Positions 23,827-32,829 are shown, counted from the stretch's first letter. The stretch is DNA of 40,310 nucleotides from Burkholderiales bacterium (GCA_028868895.1 JAGWTP010000026.1:1-40310); one strand, 5' to 3'. Translations and numbers: made by a program. The notes: generated by a model not told the origin, from the letters alone.

Positions 23827-24603
23827 ATGAACCTGACTGCCCTGCCCGCCTTCACCGACAACTACATCTGGATGCTGGACGATGGCAAACACGCCGTCGT
23901 CGTCGATCCGGGGGAACCTGCGCCAGTCCTGGCCGCACTCGATGCCCGGCAACTGGTGCTGGCGGCGATTCTAGTGACCCACCACCACGCCGATCATGTC
24001 GGCGGCATCGACGCGTTGCGCGACCGATTGAAGGGGCCGGTCTACGGCCCGCAGCGCGAACGCATCCCCGAGCCGCACGTGGCTGTACAAGGCGGCGACC
24101 ACGTCGAGGTGCTCGGCCTGCGCTTCGAGGTGATCGACGTGCCCGGCCACACCCGCGGCCACGTCGCCTACTTCCATGGCGCCGGCACCGAAGGCGGCGC
24201 GCCGATCCTGTTCTGCGGCGACACGCTGTTCTCGGCGGGCTGCGGTCGGCTGTTCGAGGGCACGCCCGCGCAGATGCATCGTTCGCTGGCGCGGCTGGCC
24301 GAATTGCCCGGCGACACGCGGGTCTGCTGCGCGCACGAGTACACGCTCTCGAACCTGCGCTTCGCACGCGCCGTCGAACCGATCAACACCGAAGTGGCCG
24401 ACTACGCGGTCTGGTGCACCGCGCAGCGTGAGCGCGGCCTGCCCACGCTGCCGTCGTCGATCGAGCGCGAGCGGCGTGTCAACCCCTTCCTGCGCTGCGC
24501 CGAACCGGCCGTGGTGCGGCGTGCCCTCGAACACGGTGCGAGTTCCGATGAACCGGTGGCGGTCCTGACCGCCCTTCGACAATGGAAGAACGATTTCCGA
24601 TGA
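23827..24603 (+). CDS. gloB: Hydroxyacylglutathione hydrolase (glyoxalase II)
   Basis: This 258-residue metallo-beta-lactamase-fold enzyme hydrolyses S-D-lactoylglutathione in methylglyoxal detoxification. The binuclear metal motif is THHHADHVGG (His52, His54, Asp56, His57). Further ligands are in DVPGHTRGHVAYF, FCGDTLFSAGCGRLFEG, and AHEYTLSNLRFA. The C-terminal substrate domain ends ALRQWKNDFR, with VNPFLRC as in GloB. The gene is divergent from the methyltransferase-rnhA pair, and its stop overlaps the start of the lytic transglycosylase (ATGA). Confidence 0.96.
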   Translation: MNLTALPAFTDNYIWMLDDGKHAVVVDPGEPAPVLAALDARQLVLAAILVTHHHADHVGGIDALRDRLKGPVYGPQRERIPEPHVAVQGGDHVEVLGLRFEVIDVPGHTRGHVAYFHGAGTEGGAPILFCGDTLFSAGCGRLFEGTPAQMHRSLARLAELPGDTRVCCAHEYTLSNLRFARAVEPINTEVADYAVWCTAQRERGLPTLPSSIERERRVNPFLRCAEPAVVRRALEHGASSDEPVAVLTALRQWKNDFR

Positions 24604-26255
24604 CCTCCTTCAAGCACTTCACGCACGGCCGGTCGAGCCGCCCCCTGACCTCCCGCCTGCCGATGCTGATGCTGCTGCCGCTGCTCCTGCTCGCAGCCTG
24701 CGCCGCCCCCGGCGGCCTCACCCGACAAACCCCCACGCCCACCCAGATCGCCGCCGCGCCCACGGCCACACCGACCGACGCCGCTGCTTCCGCACCGGCG
24801 GCTGCGGCGAGCGCGCCGGCCGCAGAAACCGACGTGGCGGCCGCGCCGGTCCCGATCGATCCGCTGCGACCCGACGTGCGCATGAATCTCGACGACCGCG
24901 CGGCGCAGACCGACCTGTGGGCGCGCGTGCGCAGCGGTTTCGCTATCCCCGACCTCGACAACACGCTGGTGCGCGCGCAGGAGCAGTGGTACGTGTCGCG
25001 ACCCGACTACGTGCAGCGCATGACCGAGCGCGGCGGGCGCTACCTGTTCCACATCGTCGAAGAACTCCAGCGCCGCGACATGCCCACCGAACTGGCGCTG
25101 CTGCCGTTCATCGAAAGCGCGTTCAACCCGCAGGCCATGTCGAGCGCACGCGCCTCCGGCATGTGGCAGTTCATCCCGAGCACCGGCAAGCACTTCGACC
25201 TCAAGCAAAACGTGTTTCGCGACGACCGCCGTGACGTTCTCGCGTCGACCCGCGCCGCACTCGACTACCTGCAAAAACTGCACGGCATGTTCGGCGACTG
25301 GCAGCTCGCGCTGGCCGCCTACAACTGGGGCGAAGGCAACGTGCAAAGGGCCATCGCGCGCAACCAGAAGCTGGGCTTGCCGACCGACTACTCGAGCCTG
25401 AAGATGCCGGCCGAGACGCAGAACTACGTGCCCAAGCTGCAGGCGGTCAAGAACATCGTCGCGCACCCTGCCGATTTCGGCCTGACCCTGCCGCCGTTGC
25501 AGAACCACCCGTACTTCCTGGCCGTGCCGATCGATCGCGACATGGACGTGGCCGTTGCCGTCAAGCTCGCCGGCATGCCGCTGGCCGACTTCCAGACCCT
25601 GAACCCGCAGATGAACAAGCCGGTGATCCTGGCCGCCGGTACGCCGCAGGTGCTGCTGCCCTACGACAACGCCAACCAGTTCGTGCGCGAATTGCCGCTG
25701 CACCGTGGGCCGCTCGCAAGCTGGACGGCATGGGTCGCGCCGAAGACCCTGCGCCCGGCCGATGCCGCCAAGCGTGTGGGCATGAGCGAAGCACAGTTGC
25801 GCGAGATCAACCGCATCCCGCCGCGCATGCTCGTCAAGGCCGGCTCGACGCTGCTGGTACCGCGCAGCGCAAGCCGCGAGACCGACGTGTCGAGCGAGAT
25901 CGCCGACAACGCGACGATGTCGCTTGCGCCCGACGCACCGCCGTTGCGGCGGATGTGGCTGAAGGCCGGCCGCAAGGACAGCGTGGCCAGCGTCGCACGA
26001 CGTTACCGGGTCAGTGCGTTGCAGGTAGCCGAATGGAATCAGGTGGGCGCGGCGGCGGCCTTCAAGCCGGGCCAGCGCATTGTCGTCTTCGTCGCGTCGA
26101 AGGCCAGTCACCGGCGGCTGGCTCATGCCTTGCCGCACCGGCGCGGCGGCCACGCGGCGGCCGTGCGCACCGCGGCGGCATCACCCGCCAAGATCGTGCG
26201 CAAGCATGGTCGCCATGTGGCTTCAAAGACGCGGATGCGCGTCGCACGCAGCTGA
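24600..26255 (+). CDS. mltD: Membrane-bound lytic murein transglycosylase D (lipoprotein)
   Basis: This 551-residue lipoprotein has a signal sequence ending in the lipobox LLLAAC (lipidated Cys34), followed by a Pro/Ala/Thr-rich linker. The SLT catalytic domain (about 160-300) contains ELALLPFIESAFNPQAMS with the catalytic Glu, ASGMWQFIPSTGKHF, and WQLALAAYNWGEGNVQRAI. Downstream are LysM-like segments (MLVKAGSTLLVPRS and VASVARRYRVSALQVAEWNQ...PGQRIVVFV) that bind peptidoglycan, then a very basic tail. It cleaves glycan strands to form anhydromuropeptides at the cell envelope. The ATG at 24600 overlaps the gloB stop (ATGA) with GGAAGA about 10 bases upstream; an in-frame ATG at 24582 is the alternative. 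Confidence 0.92.
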   Translation: MTSFKHFTHGRSSRPLTSRLPMLMLLPLLLLAACAAPGGLTRQTPTPTQIAAAPTATPTDAAASAPAAAASAPAAETDVAAAPVPIDPLRPDVRMNLDDRAAQTDLWARVRSGFAIPDLDNTLVRAQEQWYVSRPDYVQRMTERGGRYLFHIVEELQRRDMPTELALLPFIESAFNPQAMSSARASGMWQFIPSTGKHFDLKQNVFRDDRRDVLASTRAALDYLQKLHGMFGDWQLALAAYNWGEGNVQRAIARNQKLGLPTDYSSLKMPAETQNYVPKLQAVKNIVAHPADFGLTLPPLQNHPYFLAVPIDRDMDVAVAVKLAGMPLADFQTLNPQMNKPVILAAGTPQVLLPYDNANQFVRELPLHRGPLASWTAWVAPKTLRPADAAKRVGMSEAQLREINRIPPRMLVKAGSTLLVPRSASRETDVSSEIADNATMSLAPDAPPLRRMWLKAGRKDSVASVARRYRVSALQVAEWNQVGAAAAFKPGQRIVVFVASKASHRRLAHALPHRRGGHAAAVRTAAASPAKIVRKHGRHVASKTRMRVARS

Positions 26256-26279
26256 CGCACGTTGAGCGCCGCCGGCCGG

Positions 26280-26867
26280 TCAGCGCCGGTCGACGAGCGC
26301 GTGGGCGATCGTGCCCAGGTCCACGTACTCCAGCTCGCTGCCGATCGGCACACCGCGCGCCAACCGCGTGACACGCAGCCCGCGCGCCTTCAGCGCTTCG
26401 GCAAGCACGTGCGCCGTGGCTTCGCCCTCGGCGGTGAAGTTGGTCGCGACGATGACCTCTTCGGTATGTCCGTCGCCGGCACGTTCGAGCAGCTGCTGCG
26501 CGCCGATGTCGCCGGCGCCGATGCCGTCGAGCGGGCTCAGGCGCCCCATCAGCACGAAGTACAGGCCACGGTAGCTGCCGGTGCGCTCGATCGCGGCCTG
26601 GTCAGCGGGCGTTTCGACCACGCACAGCTGGCGCACGTCTCGGTTGCCGTCCAGGCAGATGGCGCACACCGGTGTTTCGGTGAAGGTGTGGCAGCGTTCG
26701 CAGTGGCGCACATGGGCCACCGCCGACTGCAGCGCAAGCGCGATCCGCTGCGCGCCCTCGCGGTCGTGCTGCAACAGGTGGAACGCCATGCGCTGCGCCG
26801 ATTTCACGCCCACGCCAGGCAGGCGCCGCAGCGCCTCGACCAGCGCGTCGAGCGAGGCCTGCGCCAT
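26280..26867 (-). CDS. recR: Recombination mediator protein RecR
   Basis: This 195-residue protein acts with RecF/RecO to load RecA at gaps. The N-terminal helix-hairpin-helix is [24 protein letters not shown]. The four-Cys zinc finger is Cys56, Cys59, Cys68 and Cys71 in [16 protein letters not shown]. The Toprim domain follows with [14 protein letters not shown] and [13 protein letters not shown]. The C-terminal [22 protein letters not shown] is diagnostic. The ATG follows the ybaB TGA with no gap, and dnaX lies upstream: the standard dnaX-ybaB-recR order. Confidence 0.97.
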   Translation of the reverse strand: MAQASLDALVEALRRLPGVGVKSAQRMAFHLLQHDREGAQRIALALQSAVAHVRHCERCHTFTETPVCAICLDGNRDVRQLCVVETPADQAAIERTGSYRGLYFVLMGRLSPLDGIGAGDIGAQQLLERAGDGHTEEVIVATNFTAEGEATAHVLAEALKARGLRVTRLARGVPIGSELEYVDLGTIAHALVDRR

Positions 26868-27194
26868 TCAGAACGGGAACTTCATGCCCGGCGGCATCGG
26901 CATGCCGGCGGTCAGCTTGCCCATCTTCTGCTGGCTCACGTCTTCGGCGCGGCGCACGCCGTCGTTGAAGGCCGCGGCGACCAGGTCTTCGAGCATGTCC
27001 TTGTCGTCGGCGAGCAGGCTCGGGTCGATCGTGATGCGCTTGACGTCGTGCTTGCAGGTCATCACGACCTTGACCAGGCCGGCGCCGGACTGGCCTTCGA
27101 CCTCGATCGAGGCCAGTTCCTCCTGGGCCTTCTTCAGGTTGTCCTGCATCGCCTGGGCCTGCTTCATCAGGCCGGCCAATTGACCTTTCATCAT
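26868..27194 (-). CDS. YbaB/EbfC family nucleoid-associated protein
   Basis: This 108-residue protein begins [34 protein letters not shown] and contains [21 protein letters not shown] and [29 protein letters not shown]. These are the hallmarks of YbaB/EbfC dimers that bind DNA nonspecifically and compact it. The C-terminus ends [12 protein letters not shown], as is usual in this family. The start has GGAG 7 bases upstream. It lies between dnaX (34-base gap) and recR (zero gap). Confidence 0.96.
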   Translation of the reverse strand: MMKGQLAGLMKQAQAMQDNLKKAQEELASIEVEGQSGAGLVKVVMTCKHDVKRITIDPSLLADDKDMLEDLVAAAFNDGVRRAEDVSQQKMGKLTAGMPMPPGMKFPF

Positions 27195-27228
27195 CGCTAC
27201 GCTCCTTGGTCTGACGAGACCTGATCCA

Positions 27229-29079
27229 TCAATGGGGTTTGACCGAGCCGGGCACGATGCGCGCGGTCTTGTATTGCGCCATCAGGGCCTGCACCAGCGG
27301 GTCGTCGTGAATGATCTGCTCGGCCTGCGCCTGGCGGCGCGCGCGTTCGGCAGCGTCGCGCCGGGCCGGGGAATCGTCGGCCACGCCGGTCTCGACCTCC
27401 AGCCGCACGGCGCGCTGCAGGGCCACACCGAGCGCGGCCTGCAGCTTCTCGCACGGCGCGCTCGCACGCAGCGATTCGCGCTCGACGCGCAGCCGGCACA
27501 GCACCGGCTCGGCCTGTTCGTCCAGCGCGACGCACTGCGCCTGCATCGCCAGCTCGCGGGCGAACGCGCTGATGCTGTCGGCATCGTTCATGGCCCGCAC
27601 CAGTTCGGCCCAGCGTGCACCCAGCGCGGTGGGCGTGAACTCGGCCGGGCGAACGACGAACAGCGCCGGCGCCGGTTCGCGCGCCTCGACGACCGATGAC
27701 GACGAGGTGAGCTCGTCCTCGAACGGTGCGTCCAGCCAGGGCGGTGGCTCGGGCAGCCGTGCTGGTGCAGCCACGATTGCGGGGCGCACCGACGGCGCGT
27801 CCGGTGTGGAGGCCGACGGCACGACGGCACGGGGCGCCGGACTCACCGGCGCAGCGCCGCGCCGTGCAGCCGGGCCGGCCTCCCCCAGTGCCGCGACCGG
27901 CACCGCCAGCGCCGGTGCCGGCGCGACGCGCGCGGCCTGGGCATTCGCCGGCCCTGGCACCCGTGCTGCGGCGCCCTCGCCTTTCGGCCGGAACGCGAGC
28001 ATGCGCAGCAGCACCATCACCAGGCCGCTGTACTCGTCGGGCGCCAGACCCAACTCGGCGCGGCCATGCAGCGCAATGCTGTAGTGCAACTGGGTTTCGT
28101 CGGCGGCGAGCAAATCGGCCAGGCGTGCGGCTTCGGGGGCATCGGGGTCGCTGGCGTCGGCGGCCTCGGGCACGGCCTGCAGCACCGCCATCTGCTGCAA
28201 CAAACCCGCCAGTTCTTCGAGCGTTCCGGCGGCCGAGAGGCCAAGGCCGCGCAGGCCGTCGGCCACGTCGATCAACCCGGCGCCGTCGGACGCGGCCAGC
28301 GCCTCGACGATGCGCACCGCGTGACCGCGGTCGACCGCGCAGAGCATCTGTCGCACCCCGGCCTCGCGCAGCGTGCCGGCGCCGAACGCGATCGCCTGGT
28401 CGGTCAGCGACAGCGCGTCGCGCATCGAGCCGCGCGCGGCGCGCGCGAGCAGGCGCAGTGCACCGGGCTCGGCTTCGATGCTTTCCTGCACGAGCACCTC
28501 GGCCAGGTGCTGCTGCACGGTCTGCGGCGCCATCGGCCGCAGGTTGAACTGCAGGCAGCGCGACAGCACCGTGGGCGGCACCTTCTGCGGGTCGGTGGTC
28601 GCGAGCACAAACTTGAGGTACTCGGGCGGCTCCTCGAGCGTCTTGAGCATCGCGTTGAACGCCGTGTTCGAAAGCATGTGCACTTCGTCGATCATGTAGA
28701 CCTTGAAGCGGCCCAGCACCGGCTTGTAGACGGCCTGGTCGAGCAGCTGCGAGATCTCGTCGACGCCGCGATTCGATGCGGCGTCGAGTTCCACATAGTC
28801 GATGAAGCGGCCGGCGTCGATCTCGCGGCAGGCGTCGCACACGCCGCAGGGCCGCGCGGTGATGCCGCCGGTGCCGTCGGCGCCGGTGCAGTTGAGCGAC
28901 TTGGCCAGGATGCGCGAGATCGTCGTCTTGCCCACACCGCGCGTGCCGGTGAACAGATACGCGTGATGCAGTCGCTGCTGCGTCAGCGCGTTCGACAGCG
29001 CCTGCACCACATGCTCCTGCCCGACCAGCGCCTCGAAATTGGGCGGCCGGTACTTGCGGGCGAGAACGACATACGACAT
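27229..29079 (-). CDS. dnaX: DNA polymerase III subunit tau (clamp loader)
   Basis: This 616-residue AAA+ clamp-loader subunit has Walker [10 protein letters not shown] (residues 45-53), zinc ligands Cys64, Cys78, Cys81 and Cys84, Walker B MIDEVHML (about 129-136), and sensor 1 [20 protein letters not shown]. Domain III spans about 220-365. An Ala/Pro-rich linker (about 370-450) leads to the tau C-terminal region that contacts the polymerase alpha subunit and DnaB. I see no A- or T-rich slippery stretch in the coding strand, so a programmed gamma product is not evident. TAGAAT ends 6 bases before the ATG, and no Shine-Dalgarno is seen, suggesting a leaderless message. Confidence 0.96.
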   Translation of the reverse strand: MSYVVLARKYRPPNFEALVGQEHVVQALSNALTQQRLHHAYLFTGTRGVGKTTISRILAKSLNCTGADGTGGITARPCGVCDACREIDAGRFIDYVELDAASNRGVDEISQLLDQAVYKPVLGRFKVYMIDEVHMLSNTAFNAMLKTLEEPPEYLKFVLATTDPQKVPPTVLSRCLQFNLRPMAPQTVQQHLAEVLVQESIEAEPGALRLLARAARGSMRDALSLTDQAIAFGAGTLREAGVRQMLCAVDRGHAVRIVEALAASDGAGLIDVADGLRGLGLSAAGTLEELAGLLQQMAVLQAVPEAADASDPDAPEAARLADLLAADETQLHYSIALHGRAELGLAPDEYSGLVMVLLRMLAFRPKGEGAAARVPGPANAQAARVAPAPALAVPVAALGEAGPAARRGAAPVSPAPRAVVPSASTPDAPSVRPAIVAAPARLPEPPPWLDAPFEDELTSSSSVVEAREPAPALFVVRPAEFTPTALGARWAELVRAMNDADSISAFARELAMQAQCVALDEQAEPVLCRLRVERESLRASAPCEKLQAALGVALQRAVRLEVETGVADDSPARRDAAERARRQAQAEQIIHDDPLVQALMAQYKTARIVPGSVKPH

Positions 29080-29085
29080 GGCCCA

Positions 29086-29091
29086 ATTCTA
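29086..29091 (-). promoter_or_regulatory. Candidate -10 element of dnaX (TAGAAT)
   Basis: On the minus strand TAGAAT ends six bases upstream of the dnaX ATG, so initiation about 7 bases below it would start at the A of the ATG. No -35 match is seen. Confidence 0.4.
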
Positions 29092-29206
29092 CGGGGGGCG
29101 GGTGGCGCCGCCGGCCCGACGAGCACGCCGCGCGGTCGACCGACAGCGACCGGGCGCCGTGCCACGCCAGCCCGCTCCCGGCTCGTGGACGCACCACCGG
29201 CTGCCC

Positions 29207-29212
29207 GATAAT
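29207..29212 (+). promoter_or_regulatory. Candidate -10 element (GATAAT) of the PurM-like gene
   Basis: GATAAT lies 36 bases upstream of the ATG at 29249 in otherwise GC-rich sequence. No -35 is recognised. Confidence 0.3.
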
Positions 29213-29248
29213 CCAGGGTCTGCTCCCTGCGCCGCGCGCGCCCACCCG

Positions 29249-30391
29249 ATGAACCCCACGCCCGCCTCCGTCACGCCCAGCGCCACGCTCAGTTACGAAC
29301 AGGCCGGCGTCGACTATGACCTGATCGACCCGCTGAAAGTGGCCGCCCAACGCGCCGCCGCGTCGACCGCGGGGCACCTGGCGGTGCACGGCTTCAATGA
29401 AGTGGCGGCGTCGCGCGGCGAGTCGGCCTACGTGGTCGATGTCGGGCCGTTCTACATCGCCAGCATCGTCGAATGCCTGGGTTCGAAGGCGCTCGTCGCC
29501 GACGAGATGCACACCCTCACCGGCACGAGCTATTACGACCGCATCGCGCAGGACACGATCGCGATGGCGATCAACGACCTGATCACCGTCGGCGCCACGC
29601 CGCTGGTGGTGCAGGCGTACTGGGCCGCCGGCGGTTCCGCATGGTTTGCCGATGCGCAACGTTCCGGCGCGCTGGTGGCCGGCTGGAAGCGCGCCTGCGA
29701 CACCTGCCAGGTGGCCTGGGGCGGTGGCGAGACCCCGGCACTGGCCGGCATCGTCGCCGACGGCCGGATCGACCTCGCCGCCTCGTGCACCGGCCTGGTC
29801 AACCCGAAGCAGCGCCTGTCGGTCGGCGACAAGCTCGGTCCGGGCGACGCCATCGTGCTGCTGGCCTCGAGCGGCATCCACGCCAACGGCCTGAGCCTGG
29901 CGCGCAAGCTGGTCGAGCGGTTGCCGCAGGGTTACCTGACACCGGTGGACGACCCTGACCACCCGGGCCTGACCTACGGCGATGCACTTCTCGCGCCGAC
30001 CGTGCTGTATTCGCCGGTCACCGAGGCGCTGTACCGGGCCGGCATCACGCCGCACTACTGCTCCAACATCACCGGCCACGGCTGGCGCAAGCTGCTGCGC
30101 CACCCGGCGCCGCACCGCTACCACATCCACACCGTGCCCGCAGTTCCGCCGGTGCTGAAGTTCATCCAGCGACACGCCCGGCAGGACGACCGCGAGGCCT
30201 ACAGCACGCTCAACATGGGCGCCGGTTTCGCGCTCTTCGTGGCCGCGGCGGACGCGCAGCGCACGGTCGAAGTGGCACGCTCGCAAGGCGTGCATGCGCT
30301 GCTCGCCGGCCGGGTCGAGGCCGGCCCGAAGGAGCTGTTGATCGAGCCGCTGGACATCCGGTTCGGGAGCGACGATCTGCAACTGCGATGA
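29249..30391 (+). CDS. AIR synthase-like (PurM-superfamily) protein, divergent paralogue
   Basis: This 380-residue protein has the PurM/SelD/ThiL-superfamily pattern. SYEQAGVDYDLIDPLKVAAQ resembles the PurM N-terminus, DTIAMAINDLITVGATPLVVQAYWA matches the nucleotide-binding core, and VAWGGGETPALAGIV, LLASSGIHANGLSLARKLVE, HYCSNITGHGWRKLLRHP and NMGAGFALFVA match later PurM blocks. It lacks the usual GVGTK motif; the equivalent segment is MHTLTGTSYYDRIAQD. Canonical PurM closes FGAM to AIR in purine synthesis. The altered substrate/ATP loop suggests either an unusual AIR synthase or another ATP-dependent synthetase. The ATG at 29249 was chosen by similarity; no Shine-Dalgarno is seen. It is divergent from dnaX and 37 bases upstream of a phospholipase D gene. 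Confidence 0.75.
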   Translation: MNPTPASVTPSATLSYEQAGVDYDLIDPLKVAAQRAAASTAGHLAVHGFNEVAASRGESAYVVDVGPFYIASIVECLGSKALVADEMHTLTGTSYYDRIAQDTIAMAINDLITVGATPLVVQAYWAAGGSAWFADAQRSGALVAGWKRACDTCQVAWGGGETPALAGIVADGRIDLAASCTGLVNPKQRLSVGDKLGPGDAIVLLASSGIHANGLSLARKLVERLPQGYLTPVDDPDHPGLTYGDALLAPTVLYSPVTEALYRAGITPHYCSNITGHGWRKLLRHPAPHRYHIHTVPAVPPVLKFIQRHARQDDREAYSTLNMGAGFALFVAAADAQRTVEVARSQGVHALLAGRVEAGPKELLIEPLDIRFGSDDLQLR

Positions 30392-30428
30392 ACCTCAACG
30401 ACAGGCCGCGCGCCACCCGGCAGGCGCC

Positions 30429-32063
30429 ATGGTGATGTCGGCATCAAGGCAGGTGCCGGAGCGGGCACCAGCGCCAGCGCGCGCACCCGCGCTTCAGTTG
30501 TTGATCGCGGCGCTCGCCCTCCTCGTCGCGACGCTGATGGCCGGCTGCGCCGGCGTGCTCCCACAGGTCGAACGCACCCCTGCGACCACGCTCGTCGGTA
30601 CCGCCGATGCGCCGTTGGTTGCGGTGGCGCGCGAGGCCGGCGTCACGCCGGGCAACTCGGGCGTGTGGCCGCTGCTGCAGGCCGGCTTTGCCCTCGATGC
30701 CCGCCTGGCGCTGATCGAGAACGCCAGGACCTCGCTCGACTTGCAGTACTACCTGATCGGCGACGACTCGATCGGACGCCTGATCCTGCGCGAGGTGCGC
30801 GACGCCGCGTTGCGCGGCGTGCGCGTGCGGCTGCTGCTCGACGATCTCGACACCACCGACATGGACCCGCTGCTGCTCGGCCTGGCGGCGTACCCGAACG
30901 TCGAGGTGCGGCTGTTCAACCCGTTCGTCACCGCGCGCGAGTCGTGGTTGCGCCGGCTGATCGCACTCGCGCGCGATTTCAAACGTTTGAACCACCGCAT
31001 GCACAACAAGCTCTTCGTGGCCGACGGCGCGGTGGCGATCGTCGGCGGGCGCAACCTGGCCGACGAGTACTTTTGGCGCGGCGAGCAGGGCAACTTCATC
31101 GACTTCGACATGCTGCTCACCGGCGCGGTCGTGCCTGCGTTGAACCAGCAGTTCGATCAGTACTGGAACAGCCCGCAGGTGTATCCGCTGCAGGCCATCA
31201 CGCGCGCGTCGGGCCGACCGAGCGTGGCCGCCGCCGAAGCGCAGGCAACCTTCGAGGCCGCCACCGCGGCCGAGCAGCGGCCCGGCGCGCCAACCGCCAC
31301 CGACGTGTTCGGAGCGCCCGCCCTCAGCCGAGCGCTGGCACAACGCCACGTCCGGCTCGTCGTCGCGCCCGCCGCCGCCTATGCCGACCCGCCGGACAAG
31401 ATCGAACCCGCCCGCCACGGCGTCGCGACCGAGGAAACCTTGACCCACCGTTTCCTGCAGCGGCTCGATGAAACCCACACCGAGGCCGACCTGTTCTCGC
31501 CGTACTTCATCCCCGGCACCGACGCGCTTGCGAGCATCGGCAAGCTGCGCGCGGCCGGCGTGCGAGTGCGCATCGTGACCAACTCGCTGGCGGCGAGCGA
31601 CGAGCCGCTGGTCAACGTCGGCCTGGTTCGCCACCAGGTCGAACTGCTGAAGATGGGCGTCGAGCTTTACGAGCTCAGCTCCGAGCGGCTCAAGCTGAAC
31701 CGCACGCTGCGCGGCTTGCTCGGCACCACCGTCGGCCGCCTGCACGCCAAGCTGGCGGTGCTTGACGATCGCACCGTGCTGGTCGGCTCGATGAACCTGG
31801 ACCCGCGCTCGGCGGCCATCAACACCGAGATCGGCGTGGCGGTCGAAAGCCCCGAGTTGGCGGAGATGGTGCTGAAAGGCTTCAAGGTCGACGAACTGGC
31901 TGGCGTCTACCAGGTCGAGCTGCGGCCCGACGGCAAGGGCGTGCGCTGGATGGCCGTGAACGGCGGGCGCACGGTGGAGCGCGATGTCGACCCCGAGACC
32001 AGCCTATGGCAGCGCCTGCAACTGCTGTTGCTTTCGTGGTTCGTGCCCGAGAGCCAGCTTTGA
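30429..32063 (+). CDS. Phospholipase D-family lipoprotein (cardiolipin-synthase-like)
   Basis: This 544-residue protein has a hydrophobic leader ending in the lipobox LMAGC (Cys40), so it should be a lipoprotein facing the periplasm. It has two PLD domains with HKD motifs: HNKLFVADGAVAIVGGRNLADEYF in the first half and LHAKLAVLDDRTVLVGSMNLDPRSAAINTEIGV in the second. YYLIGDDSIGRLILREV and LLLDDLDTTDMDPLL are also typical of bacterial PLD-like enzymes related to ClsC. It probably transfers phosphatidyl groups or hydrolyses phospholipids at the envelope. Both active sites are intact. It follows the PurM-like gene after 37 bases and may be co-transcribed with it. A second in-frame ATG two codons downstream is possible. 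Confidence 0.87.
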   Translation: MVMSASRQVPERAPAPARAPALQLLIAALALLVATLMAGCAGVLPQVERTPATTLVGTADAPLVAVAREAGVTPGNSGVWPLLQAGFALDARLALIENARTSLDLQYYLIGDDSIGRLILREVRDAALRGVRVRLLLDDLDTTDMDPLLLGLAAYPNVEVRLFNPFVTARESWLRRLIALARDFKRLNHRMHNKLFVADGAVAIVGGRNLADEYFWRGEQGNFIDFDMLLTGAVVPALNQQFDQYWNSPQVYPLQAITRASGRPSVAAAEAQATFEAATAAEQRPGAPTATDVFGAPALSRALAQRHVRLVVAPAAAYADPPDKIEPARHGVATEETLTHRFLQRLDETHTEADLFSPYFIPGTDALASIGKLRAAGVRVRIVTNSLAASDEPLVNVGLVRHQVELLKMGVELYELSSERLKLNRTLRGLLGTTVGRLHAKLAVLDDRTVLVGSMNLDPRSAAINTEIGVAVESPELAEMVLKGFKVDELAGVYQVELRPDGKGVRWMAVNGGRTVERDVDPETSLWQRLQLLLLSWFVPESQL

Positions 32064-32107
32064 GGCCCGGAATGCCGGCTGTGCGTGGGAATACACCCGC
32101 GCTCGCC

Positions 32108-32113
32108 TAGAAT
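32108..32113 (+). promoter_or_regulatory. -10 element of ffs (TAGAAT)
   Basis: TAGAAT ends 7 bases before the predicted 5' end of the SRP RNA, ideal spacing for a sigma-70 promoter. The -35 is not evident. Confidence 0.5.
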
Positions 32114-32120
32114 ACGAAGT

Positions 32121-32214
32121 GACGGGCCTCCCCGCATGGAAGCGCGGCCAACCGGGTCAGGTCGGGAACGAAGCAGCCCCAACCGTTGTGACCAGTGCCG
32201 GGGTCAGGCTCGTC
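32121..32214 (+). ncRNA. ffs: 4.5S signal recognition particle RNA
   Basis: The RNA contains the invariant domain IV core GGTCAGGTCGGGAACGAAGC followed by AGCC, with the GGAA-type tetraloop and the asymmetric loop that bind Ffh. The ends pair: GACGGGCCT at the start with AGGCTCGTC at the end, and CCCCG with CGGGG inside. Size (about 94 bases) suits the short bacterial SRP RNA. The ends are set by pairing and may be off by a few bases. No T-rich terminator is seen immediately downstream. Confidence 0.93.
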
Positions 32215-32229
32215 AACCGATCCCGCCCG

Positions 32230-32460
32230 TCAAGTCGCAGAGCGCGCATTGTTTCCGGCTCGCCGCGGCGCTTCCCGAGGCAACACGGAAGCCGGCGGCA
32301 CGGTGTCTTCCCAACCCGTGGAGTGGAAGGTTCTGCCCGGCCCCACCTCGGCCCACGCCGAAGCGCCGTGGCGCGCGCGTTCATCGCGCAACAACTTCAA
32401 TCGGTCCACCACGACCCACGCGACGACGGCGGCAATGACGATGCCGATTGCGATCCACAT
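32230..32460 (-). CDS. Small single-pass membrane protein
   Basis: This 76-residue protein begins MWIAIGIVIAAVVAWVVVDR, a clean transmembrane helix followed by positively charged KLLRDERARHG. A polar cytoplasmic tail follows, containing GRTFHSTGWEDTVPPASVL. The start is set by a consensus AGGAGG (32466-32471) 5 bases upstream of the ATG at 32460, one of the best ribosome sites in the window, which strongly supports a real gene. It is convergent with ffs, ending 16 bases beyond its 3' end. No family is recognised. Confidence 0.7.
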   Translation of the reverse strand: MWIAIGIVIAAVVAWVVVDRLKLLRDERARHGASAWAEVGPGRTFHSTGWEDTVPPASVLPREAPRRAGNNARSAT

Positions 32461-32829
32461 AGCGCCCTCCTGATGCACCGGAACCCCTGTGCCTGGGGTC
32501 TCTGCGCGGCGCCCGCCAATCTACGCCACCGCGGCGCGTGCGACAGCCCCTCGGATGAAGGGCATGAGACACCGTGTGTCGCCCCCCCGCCGTTCGGAGA
32601 GGCGTTCGAGCGGCGCGATGTCGAGTCGCGTCATGCGGTTTCGGGTCAGTTCAGGCATGCCAGACGACGCGCACCCAGGCCCTGTCGCGCGCCTGGCTCC
32701 GCCGCGCGGGCGCAGTCGCAACCTTCACGACGTAGGAGCCGGCCCACGGCTGCCCGCGGCTTCGGCCGCTGGACCGGCGGCGACCGCATGCCTATCGTCA
32801 AGCCCGGTACACGACCAAGGACTTACTCC
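32461..32829. other. Intergenic spacer of 369 bases with no convincing gene
   Basis: This stretch separates the small membrane protein from the small secreted protein. It holds the ribosome site of the former (32466-32471), a GACAC-CGT-GTGTC hairpin near 32566-32578, and a REP-like segment from 32731. Frames crossing it are Arg/Pro/Ala-rich and look noncoding. Confidence 0.5.
32731..32778 (+). repeat. REP-like palindromic segment
   Basis: The stretch starts GTAGGAGC and contains GCGGCTTCGGCCGC, a GC-rich hairpin. The GTAGGAGC-plus-hairpin form resembles the extragenic palindromes of Pseudomonas and Xanthomonas. Only one copy is visible in this window. Confidence 0.3.

Noticed and set aside
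27229-29079. Programmed frameshift in dnaX giving a gamma subunit
   Set aside because: I found no A AAA AAG-type slippery run in the coding strand, so I have no sequence support for a frameshift product.
27197-30382. A 1061-residue minus-strand frame across dnaX and the PurM-like gene
   Set aside because: It is low-complexity Arg/Ala/Gly sequence spanning two unrelated genes and the promoter region, so it is a shadow frame.
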